The notes below the pieces were generated by a model. That model saw only the letters and a list, made by a program, of their open reading frames with translations, was not told the DNA's origin and did not search any database. Source: an uncultured Granulosicoccaceae bacterium (GTDB taxonomy: Bacteria; Pseudomonadota; Gammaproteobacteria; CALCKW01). Taken from it: 9,034 nucleotides of DNA. The stretch spans positions 1-9,034 of the forward strand of contig CALDHJ010000442.1 of NCBI GenBank assembly GCA_937941555.1. Reading direction: 5' to 3'. The stretch's first letter is position 1, and every line of letters begins with the position of its first letter. The position numbers and the translations under genes were made by a program. This document shows positions 1 to 5,438 of this stretch, one piece after another.

Positions 1-1
1 C

Positions 2-373
2 ACACGGATCCACGCCGCCTGCACAGCACACCCGATGATGGTGGCCGGCAGCGGACGTGCGTGCACCCGTGTCATGGAGACACTGGGCGACATCGCCCTG
101 GCCAAAACCGGCGCCGAGGGCGTCTTCGCCGGTAGCGTACCCTCACTCGGACTGGGCTTCGCCTTGAAGATCGACGACGGTGCGCGCCGCGCAAGCGAAG
201 TCGCCTTGAGCGCAGTGCTCGATGCCTTGGGCTTGTTGAGCGACGCGCAACGCACCGCACTCGCGCCAACCCTGACACCCGATGTGGTCAACTCCCGCGG
301 CCAAACGGTCGGCACGCTGCGCGCCCCGGGCGAGCTGGTGGCCAGCTTGCGAACAGGGGGAGCTCGCACATGA
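2..373 (+). CDS. Asparaginase (asparaginase II family), C-terminal part, truncated by window start
   Basis: The reading frame is open from base 2 and ends at TGA 371-373, giving 123 residues of an incomplete gene whose start lies outside the window. The visible part matches the C-terminal half of the asparaginase II family (the Rhizobium etli AsnA-like, thermolabile type, not the E. coli AnsB fold): AHPMMVAGSGR, then AKTGAEGVFAG, then LGFALKIDDGA followed by a helical stretch and the closing NSRGQTVGTLRA. Enzymes of this family hydrolyse asparagine to aspartate and ammonia in the cytoplasm. No signal peptide can be judged. The internal ATG at 35 lies inside the conserved domain and is not a credible start. 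The stop overlaps the next start (ATGA at 370-373), so asparaginase and exporter are probably co-translated. Family assignment is fairly secure; substrate is by family only. Confidence 0.83.
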   Translation, partial: TRIHAACTAHPMMVAGSGRACTRVMETLGDIALAKTGAEGVFAGSVPSLGLGFALKIDDGARRASEVALSAVLDALGLLSDAQRTALAPTLTPDVVNSRGQTVGTLRAPGELVASLRTGGART

Positions 374-981
374 CCCTCACCGTTTGGCTCGGCTTCGCGC
401 TCGCCTGCATCGTGATCCAGATCATCCCAGGGCCCACCGTCCTGACGGTCGTGGCCTGGTCGATTGCACACGGTCGCCGTCTCGCGCTGCCGTTGGCGAT
501 GGCCGTGGCGGCTGGCGACGCAACCGCCTTGGTGCTCTCGCTCTTCGGCCTCGGTCTGTTGCTCGAAACCTCGGCGACTGCCTTCACGGTGGTCAAGTTG
601 CTGGGCGCGGCCTACCTGATCTGGCTCGGCATCAGCATGATCCGACACGGCCTCACTGCGCGCTTGCCGGCCGCCACCGACGCGCCGTTGCGTCGTATGG
701 TATTTCACACTTGGCTGGTGACCACCCTCAATCCCAAAGGCATCACCTTTTTCCTCGCTTTCATGCCGCAATTCGTCGACCCGAGCCAGCCCGCAGCACC
801 GCAGCTCGCGCTGCTCGGCACGACATTCGTGGTGCTGGCCGCCTTCAACGCCGCGGCCTACGCGCTCCTTGCCGCGCACGCGCGACGCTGGATCGATTCA
901 CCGGTACGCCGCCGTCCCCTTGCACTCGGTGGCGGCGGGTTGCTGTGCGGCGCCGGGCTCTGGACTCTGTTGGCGCGCTGA
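370..981 (+). CDS. LysE/RhtB-family amino-acid exporter
   Basis: This is a 203-residue inner-membrane protein, the usual length for the LysE/RhtB translocators that export amino acids or their derivatives. It has the family signature near the N-terminus (IQIIPGPTVLTV, Pro20-Gly21-Pro22), a glycine/alanine-rich second helix with GD at 49-50, the LLGAAYLIWLGISMIRHG segment at about 78-94, and the Asn121-Pro122-Lys123-Gly124 motif leading into FFLAFMPQF. About five to six hydrophobic segments are visible. The start ATG overlaps the asparaginase stop by 4 nt. The next gene begins one base after its TGA. The cargo cannot be told from sequence; neighbouring asparaginase suggests an amino acid released or accumulated by that metabolism (inference). 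Confidence 0.9.
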   Translation: MTLTVWLGFALACIVIQIIPGPTVLTVVAWSIAHGRRLALPLAMAVAAGDATALVLSLFGLGLLLETSATAFTVVKLLGAAYLIWLGISMIRHGLTARLPAATDAPLRRMVFHTWLVTTLNPKGITFFLAFMPQFVDPSQPAAPQLALLGTTFVVLAAFNAAAYALLAAHARRWIDSPVRRRPLALGGGGLLCGAGLWTLLAR

Positions 982-982
982 C

Positions 983-2116
983 ATGGCACTGCGCAGCGCC
1001 ACAGACGAGTGGGCCGACCTGCACAAGGCACTGGGTGTCGAGCTAACCGCGGGCGACTTGGAAGTGGTGTCACCCATCGACGGCACAACCCTCGGCGCCG
1101 TGCCCGAGCGCGTGAAGGAGGACTCGCAGGCACTGCAACTATGGGCTGGTCTGGGCGCAATCAAGCGGCAACGCGCCCTCGCCCTGTTTGCGGCCATGCT
1201 GCAGTCTCACCGCGTCCACCTGGCACACGCACTATGTCTCGAGTCGGGTGTGCCGATACGCCAGTGTGAACACACGCTCTCGGCTGGCATTGCCCACCTC
1301 GAAACTGTCGCCGCAACACTGCGGTTACCCGCAGAAGTACACAACTCAGCTCGTTGGGTACCCATCGGGCAAGCCGTCGTAGGCCACAGTGAGCAGCACA
1401 GCCTCGGCGACGACTTCGCCGCCCTCGCCAGCGCACTCTATTGCGGCTGCACCGTGATCTGGGAGGCGCCGACCGGTCGACAGCTGCTGGCTCACCTGAT
1501 TTTACATCTCTGGCACCTTGCGCAGGCAAGCAACGACGCGGCTGCGCCGGCGCTGTCCGTAAGGGCAAGCTCGCAACCCGTAACCGAGCGCCAACCCAAC
1601 CGCGTTTGGATCGCGGCATCCGCACCGGTAGAGCACGCGATCGAGGCCATCAGCAACGGCGTGCACTGGCACAACGGAAACGGTATCGACAGCGCGCACC
1701 ACGTGCTGGTGGACCACTCACTGCACAGAGAGATGGAACAGCGGCTGGCCGACGCCCTGCAGCACACAGTGCGTACCGACCCGCGTGATCCTGCTTGCCA
1801 ACGTGCCCCTATCGGGCCGGTGCCGACGATACGCAGCATCGACGAGCACAGCGCACCACCGCAACCCGACGACATCTGGCCAGACCTCGTGCTGCAACCG
1901 ATCAGCGACCTGCCCCCGGCGCAGACCGCGCTCAACAGCACGAGTCTGTTCAGCTGCGACCAGCGCGACATCGATCAGGTGCTCGGTGCCGATGGCGACA
2001 GCAGCACACGCGTGTGCATCAACACCGTACCGTCAAGCGGGGCGACACTCTCACCTTCGGCCTGGTGGCCGTGGCTGCGCCCGCAACACCTCAGCGTCGA
2101 GGTCGACACACCGTGA
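983..2116 (+). CDS. Degenerate aldehyde-dehydrogenase-like protein (ALDH7-like pseudoenzyme)
   Basis: The predicted protein is 377 residues, against about 500 for ordinary aldehyde dehydrogenases. Start ATG 983 sits one base after the exporter stop; an upstream in-frame start at 869 would lie deep inside the exporter. ALDH ancestry is visible in VVSPIDGTTLGAVPE (28-42), the helix around LCLESGVP (84-91), VPIGQAVVG (126-134), GCTVIWEAPTG (155-165), and near the end TALNSTSLFSCDQRDIDQVLGADG then VCINTVPSSGA. These resemble ALDH7 (aminoadipate-semialdehyde dehydrogenase) blocks. The key parts are lost. The Asn-Phe-Pro motif reads as Ser/Leu/Gly/Asp. The central NAD-binding stretch with the Glu-Leu-Gly-Gly motif is mostly absent. 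The catalytic Cys of GQRCT aligns with Ile235 in GNGID. The GGxKxSG-type end is missing. The frame is intact, so it looks retained and not decayed. It is probably not a dehydrogenase; role unknown. Confidence 0.72.
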   Translation: MALRSATDEWADLHKALGVELTAGDLEVVSPIDGTTLGAVPERVKEDSQALQLWAGLGAIKRQRALALFAAMLQSHRVHLAHALCLESGVPIRQCEHTLSAGIAHLETVAATLRLPAEVHNSARWVPIGQAVVGHSEQHSLGDDFAALASALYCGCTVIWEAPTGRQLLAHLILHLWHLAQASNDAAAPALSVRASSQPVTERQPNRVWIAASAPVEHAIEAISNGVHWHNGNGIDSAHHVLVDHSLHREMEQRLADALQHTVRTDPRDPACQRAPIGPVPTIRSIDEHSAPPQPDDIWPDLVLQPISDLPPAQTALNSTSLFSCDQRDIDQVLGADGDSSTRVCINTVPSSGATLSPSAWWPWLRPQHLSVEVDTP

Positions 2117-2964
2117 GCCGAGACACACTGCGCCGCCTTGCGCGCACACCACGAATACGCAACGCCGTGCTGGCCGCCGTCGCCGGGGTGATCATACTGC
2201 TGTTGGCCCAATCGCGGTGGCTCGACGACACCAGCACCGGCCACATCGATAACGCACTGCAGCGTGCGCTGGTCGCCTTTGCGGTTGCCCGTGCGATGAA
2301 CGGTGTGGTGTCGGTCGCGCAGGGAACCGAATTCGCACTCGAGCCTGCGGGCATCGGGGTCAATTTTGCGCCTGGGCAGGTGCTCGACCCGATCAACGAC
2401 ATGGTCGAACGCTTCGCCTGGGTCATGCTGGCCGCAAGCAGCTCTCTCGGCGTGCAAAAAGCCCTGCTCGGCATGAGCGCGTGGTGGCTCACGAACGCCT
2501 TGCTCGCCATCGCAATCGCTGTATCCGTGATCGGTTTTCTGCGCGGCTGGTGGCAGCACGCCCGCTTTCGATTGTGGGCCAGCCGGGCTTTGATGGTGGT
2601 GCTGGTCTTGCGTTTTGCAGTGCCGCTGACGGTGTTGCTCGGCGAACTGACCTATCAGCAGTTTCTCGAACCGCAGTACACCACCGCGCAGCAGGAACTC
2701 GAAGACACACGTGACCGCATCGGCGCCATCACCGACGCGGTTCAGGGCGACGCCGGCGAAGGTGGCGTTCTCTCCACCCTCACCAACGCCGCCCGCAGCC
2801 TCGGCAACTGGCAGGAGAGCGTGGCCGCCTACGAGCAGGCCGCGTCCGATGCCGCAGAGAGCTCTCTGCAACTGATCGTGGTGTTCTTGCTGCAATCAGT
2901 CGTGCTGCCGCTGCTGTTCCTGTGGGCACTCACCGGCTTTTGCCGCGCGCTATTGCGCAGTTGA
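2113..2964 (+). CDS. Uncharacterised multi-pass membrane protein
   Basis: I chose GTG 2113, which overlaps the previous stop as GTGA. The frame stays open further upstream, but only inside the ALDH-like gene. The product is 283 residues and I cannot assign it a named family. A basic N-terminus precedes a hydrophobic segment at about 18-34. Residues 44-115 are moderately hydrophobic with the sequence AMNGVVSVAQGTEFALEPAG and an AWVMLAASSSLGVQ patch. Further hydrophobic spans lie at about 126-145, 156-178 and 252-276. Between the last two is a long polar stretch (about 180-250) rich in Gln, Glu, Asp and Ala, of possible coiled-coil character and probably exposed to one side of the membrane. It is the last gene of the left block and probably co-translated with the ALDH-like gene. 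Existence as a gene is well supported; function is unknown. Confidence 0.72.
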   Translation: MSRDTLRRLARTPRIRNAVLAAVAGVIILLLAQSRWLDDTSTGHIDNALQRALVAFAVARAMNGVVSVAQGTEFALEPAGIGVNFAPGQVLDPINDMVERFAWVMLAASSSLGVQKALLGMSAWWLTNALLAIAIAVSVIGFLRGWWQHARFRLWASRALMVVLVLRFAVPLTVLLGELTYQQFLEPQYTTAQQELEDTRDRIGAITDAVQGDAGEGGVLSTLTNAARSLGNWQESVAAYEQAASDAAESSLQLIVVFLLQSVVLPLLFLWALTGFCRALLRS

Positions 2965-2966
2965 GA

Positions 2967-3854
2967 TCAATCAACGCCCAACCGACCACGGGACACGGCT
3001 TGGCGTATGCCGTCGACCACCGCGTCCACGATCGCGGAGCGTTGACCCGTCTTGCGGCTGACCAATCCCAGTTGCCGCACCGGCGCATCGGGTCCGAGAG
3101 GCAGACGACACACGGGCAAGGGCTGCACAGTGTCGACGCACTGCCGCGGCACGATGGACACGCCGCCCGTGCTCAGCACCAGTTGCGCGGTCGCTTGCAG
3201 CTCTTCAACGATCATGCGCTCCTGCACGGCGATGCCGCGCTGCTGTAGCCACGCTTCGATCAGTTCACCGACAATCGCATCGCGCGCAAACCGAATGAAG
3301 GGGCGCTCACGCAACAGGGTTTCGACGGATTCGTGCGCGCAATCGAGGGGGGCGATCAGCTCGAGCGGTTCGTCCGCCACGGCGTGCCATTGAATGCCCA
3401 GGTCGAGCACGCGTTGGCGCGATACCAACGCGAGGTCCAATCGACCCTGCAGCACCTCGGTCATCAGCTTGTGCGACAGGCCGGAGACGATATTGAGCTG
3501 CAGCTGCGGTGCGGCGTCGGCGAGCAGGCGGACCGCGAGCGGCACCAGTGCGACCAACCCGGTCGGCACCGAACCGAGTCGGCAGGTACCGGCCAACTCC
3601 CCCTGGCCCTGCGCTGCGGGCCGCAAGGCGTCGTAGCCGGCCACGACACTGCGCGCACGCGCTACCAGCTCGCGCCCGGCCGGCGTCAGCACCGGTCGAC
3701 CGCGGCGATCGAACAAGGCGACACCCCACTCCGATTCGAGCGCCCGCATCTGTTGGCTGACCGCCGCTTGCGTCACCGATACCACCTCTGCGGCGGCACT
3801 GAAGGTGCCGTGGTCGTGCACCGCGATCAGGGTTTTCAGTTGGCGAATCGACAC
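2967..3854 (-). CDS. LysR-type transcriptional regulator
   Basis: This 295-residue protein has the standard LysR length and layout. The N-terminal winged helix-turn-helix covers about residues 1-60 (SIRQLKTLIAVHDHGTFSAA, then AEVVSVTQAAVSQQMRALE, then ALFDRRGRPVLTPAGREL), followed by a linker helix and an effector-binding domain from about 87 (GTCRLGSVPTGL...). The start is GTG (CAC at 3852-3854 on the + strand). The frame upstream meets TGA with no ATG, and a GGAG lies 12 nt ahead of the GTG. It is divergent from the sdh/hydro-lyase operon across 162 bp, the classic arrangement for a LysR protein controlling its neighbour, so it most likely regulates that operon and itself in response to a pathway metabolite (inference). 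Its 3' end is 2 bp from the convergent membrane-protein gene. Confidence 0.92.
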   Translation of the reverse strand: MSIRQLKTLIAVHDHGTFSAAAEVVSVTQAAVSQQMRALESEWGVALFDRRGRPVLTPAGRELVARARSVVAGYDALRPAAQGQGELAGTCRLGSVPTGLVALVPLAVRLLADAAPQLQLNIVSGLSHKLMTEVLQGRLDLALVSRQRVLDLGIQWHAVADEPLELIAPLDCAHESVETLLRERPFIRFARDAIVGELIEAWLQQRGIAVQERMIVEELQATAQLVLSTGGVSIVPRQCVDTVQPLPVCRLPLGPDAPVRQLGLVSRKTGQRSAIVDAVVDGIRQAVSRGRLGVD

Positions 3855-3907
3855 GGTACGGCGCGTCTCCAGCGCGTTCGAACTAAAGATTCACTTACAT
3901 TTGTCGG

Positions 3908-3927
3908 CACAATCAGCCTCAATTGTG
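3908..3927. promoter_or_regulatory. Inverted repeat, candidate LysR-type regulator site
   Basis: CACAAT (3908-3913) and ATTGTG (3922-3927) form a perfect 6-bp inverted repeat with an 8-nt spacer. A second overlapping partial dyad, TTGT-N4-ACAA, lies at 3901-3912, with a T-N11-A spacing (T3900 to A3912) of the kind LysR proteins bind. The site sits between the divergent genes and covers the + strand -35 candidate. No binding data are available; assignment is by position and symmetry. Confidence 0.35.
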
Positions 3928-3950
3928 GCTTCTGAGCGGATCTGTATAAC
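3923..3950 (+). promoter_or_regulatory. sdhB: Candidate promoter for the sdh/hydro-lyase operon
   Basis: TTGTGG (3923-3928) and TATAAC (3945-3950) are separated by 16 nt and point toward the iron-sulfur subunit gene, with a leader of about 60 nt. The -35 is weak and lies in the right arm of an inverted repeat, which fits a promoter that needs an activator. The -10 shares bases with the opposing LysR promoter. Confidence 0.4.
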
Positions 3951-3971
3951 TTCTACTTATGTTTTGGTCAA
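3943..3971 (-). promoter_or_regulatory. Predicted sigma70-type promoter for the LysR gene
   Basis: Read on the - strand, TTGACC (complement of 3966-3971) is followed after exactly 17 nt by TATACA (complement of 3943-3948). Both hexamers differ from the consensus by one or two bases and the spacing is optimal. The stretch is AT-rich compared with its surroundings. It would give a leader of roughly 80-90 nt before the GTG start. Its -10 overlaps the -10 of the + strand candidate promoter. Confidence 0.55.
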
Positions 3972-3983
3972 CAAAGTCTTGAA

Positions 3984-3999
3984 CCGCCAGCTCAGGCGG
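3984..3999 (+). promoter_or_regulatory. Small hairpin overlapping a Shine-Dalgarno-like stretch
   Basis: CCGCC (3984-3988) can pair with GGCGG (3995-3999) around a 6-nt loop. The right arm is part of AGGCGG followed by a run of G (3994-4003), the only Shine-Dalgarno-like sequence ahead of the iron-sulfur subunit gene. Pairing could limit ribosome access. It lacks a U-tract, so it is not a Rho-independent terminator. The stem is short, so the role is uncertain. Confidence 0.3.
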
Positions 4000-4016
4000 G
4001 GGGCTATGATCGTCTG

Positions 4017-4769
4017 ATGAACGCGGACGCCCTAATGTCGACACCCTCTGAAATGCGCGTCACCGTCGCACGCGGTGACGCGAGCAACCCGAGCGAGATG
4101 GAATTCACCGTGCCGGTCGAAGCCAATCAGACCGTGCTGGACGTCGTGACCTGGATCCAGCAACACGCCGACCCGACGCTGAGTTATCGCTTCGCCTGCC
4201 GCGTCGGCATGTGCGGCAGCTGCGCCATGATGGTCAACGGCGAACCGCGATGGACCTGCCGCACCCATGTCAGCCGCGTGCTCGACGGCGACCGCCTCGT
4301 GCTCGCACCCCTGCGCAACCTGCCGGTGATCAAGGACCTCGTGGTCGACATGAACCCCTTCTTCGACGCCTGGCAACGCGCGGACGCAGTACACCGGCCG
4401 AGCCGGGCCCGCGCCGACGGTGTCGCCGCGGTAAACCCCGAGAGCAGACCGCGCATCGCGGCCGACGCCGCGATCGAATGCATCAACTGCGCAGTCTGTT
4501 ACGCCGCCTGCGACACCGTTGCTGGCAACCCCGACTACCTCGGCCCAGCCGCGCTGCAACGCGCCTGGACGCTGATCAACGACGAACGCCACAGCGACCC
4601 AGCCGCCACCCTCGACGCCGTCACCGGCACCGACGGTTGCCTCAATTGCCACAGCATCGGCAGCTGCAGCCACTACTGCCCGGTCGAACTGCGACCACTC
4701 GATGCCATCGCGGGCCTCAAACGCCAAGTGGTGCGCCGCGCACTCGGCAAGCGGCTGCCCTGTGATTGA
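4017..4769 (+). CDS. sdhB: Succinate dehydrogenase/fumarate reductase-type iron-sulfur subunit
   Basis: The 250-residue product has the two-domain structure of SdhB/FrdB, which carries electrons from the flavoprotein to the membrane quinone site. The N-terminal ferredoxin-like domain holds the [2Fe-2S] ligands Cys61, Cys66, Cys69 and Cys81 (CRVGMCGSC then WTC). The C-terminal domain has CINCAVC (Cys155, 158, 161) with Cys221 for [4Fe-4S], and Cys165, Cys211 and Cys217 (CHSIGSC) for the third cluster. Ile214 occupies the position that makes this cluster [3Fe-4S] in SDH. An extra Cys208 lies three residues before Cys211. Start ATG 4017 is favoured; ATG 4035 (residue 7) is an alternative without a clear ribosome site. 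It is first in the operon, ahead of the anchors and flavoprotein, unlike the usual sdhCDAB order. It overlaps the next gene by 8 nt. Confidence 0.93.
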   Translation: MNADALMSTPSEMRVTVARGDASNPSEMEFTVPVEANQTVLDVVTWIQQHADPTLSYRFACRVGMCGSCAMMVNGEPRWTCRTHVSRVLDGDRLVLAPLRNLPVIKDLVVDMNPFFDAWQRADAVHRPSRARADGVAAVNPESRPRIAADAAIECINCAVCYAACDTVAGNPDYLGPAALQRAWTLINDERHSDPAATLDAVTGTDGCLNCHSIGSCSHYCPVELRPLDAIAGLKRQVVRRALGKRLPCD

Positions 4770-5094
4770 TACGCGGCTGTACCTCGCCCAGCGGATCAGC
4801 GCCCTGATCATGGTGCCGCTGGTGATCGGCCACCTCGCGGTCATGCTGTACGCCGTGCAGGGCGGCCTGACCGCAGCGGAGATCCTGCCCCGCACGCGTG
4901 GTAGCGTGTTCTGGTTCGGCTTCTACGGCGTCTTTGTGCTGGCGGTGTCAGTCCACGCGGCGATCGGCCTCTCGAGCGTCGCGCGCGAGTGGCTCAACTG
5001 GACGGGCACACGTCTGCGCGCATTTGCGGTGCTCTGTTGCCTTGCACTGGCCGTGCTCGGCATGCGAGCGGTCCTGGCGGTGACAGGCTTGTGA
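4762..5094 (+). CDS. sdhD: SDH/fumarate reductase membrane anchor, SdhD-like
   Basis: The start is taken as GTG 4762, which overlaps the SdhB stop by 8 nt. An in-frame ATG at 4702 would add a sequence with no family resemblance, encoded inside sdhB. The 110-residue product has three hydrophobic helices at about 12-33, 48-72 and 86-108. The start of helix 1, LAQRISALIMVPL, resembles the QRxTA motif of SdhD. VHAAIGLSSV in helix 2 contains His65, placed like the SdhD haem b ligand (H-A-x-x-G-L). The protein would anchor the catalytic subunits and form part of the quinone/haem site in the inner membrane. Small anchors diverge quickly, so the D versus C label is tentative. The role as anchor is strongly supported by position between SdhB and SdhA. 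Confidence 0.82.
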   Translation: MIDTRLYLAQRISALIMVPLVIGHLAVMLYAVQGGLTAAEILPRTRGSVFWFGFYGVFVLAVSVHAAIGLSSVAREWLNWTGTRLRAFAVLCCLALAVLGMRAVLAVTGL

Positions 5095-5438
5095 TGATGA
5101 ACACCCCTCGACACGCCCTGCACTGGGCCCACCTGTTACACCGCGTCTCCGGCATCGCCCTCGCCCTCTTTCTGCCCGTGCACTTCTACTTGCTGTCTCT
5201 CGCCCTGACAGACCCCGATGCCTTCTCGAGCGTGATTGCTTTCACCGACCAACCACTGGTCAAGGTCGCTGAGGGCGGACTCGTCTTCCTGCTGTGCGCC
5301 CACCTGTTCGGCGGCCTACGGCTGATGGCACTCGAATCCCTCAGCTGGACGGCAACGCAGAAAACCCTTGCCGCCGCCGGCATCGCCGGGTCGGCGCTCG
5401 TGGCGCTGCTGTTTTTTCTGCAGGTGGCCCGCGCATGA
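5094..5438 (+). CDS. sdhC: SDH/fumarate reductase cytochrome b anchor, SdhC-like
   Basis: The ATG at 5094 shares one base with the previous TGA; a second ATG follows directly at 5097. The 114-residue product has three hydrophobic helices at about 17-38, 57-80 and 92-112. LLHRVSG (14-20) matches the HRxTG/SG motif of SdhC, whose Ser and Arg line the quinone site. AHLFGGLRLMALE (69-81) matches the H-x-x-x-G-x-R-H segment, with His70 at the haem b ligand position, although the second His of the motif is Leu77 here. With the SdhD-like subunit this forms the membrane half of the complex. Its stop overlaps the flavoprotein start (ATGA at 5435-5438). Confidence 0.85.
   Translation: MMNTPRHALHWAHLLHRVSGIALALFLPVHFYLLSLALTDPDAFSSVIAFTDQPLVKVAEGGLVFLLCAHLFGGLRLMALESLSWTATQKTLAAAGIAGSALVALLFFLQVARA

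Noticed and set aside
282..1046. 254-codon + strand frame overlapping the exporter
   Set aside because: It is Arg/His/Pro-rich out-of-frame translation of the LysE gene, without hydrophobic segments.
1975..2895. 306-codon open frame on the - strand opposite the ALDH-like and membrane-protein genes
   Set aside because: Composition is His/Gly/Arg-rich with no family motif. The + strand frames have recognisable ALDH blocks and hydrophobic helices, so this is a shadow of high-GC coding.
2960..2975. GTTGA-N6-TCAAC dyad considered as a bidirectional terminator
   Set aside because: The 5-bp AT-containing stem with no flanking T-tract is too weak to call as a terminator.
3984..4003. GC hairpin before sdhB considered as a Rho-independent terminator
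   Set aside because: The stem is 5 bp and is followed by a G run, not a T run. It fits a translation-control element better.
4032..4895. 287-codon open frame on the - strand across sdhB
   Set aside because: It lies opposite a clear SdhB with all cluster cysteines. The translation has no coherent domain and is typical antisense openness in GC-rich genes.
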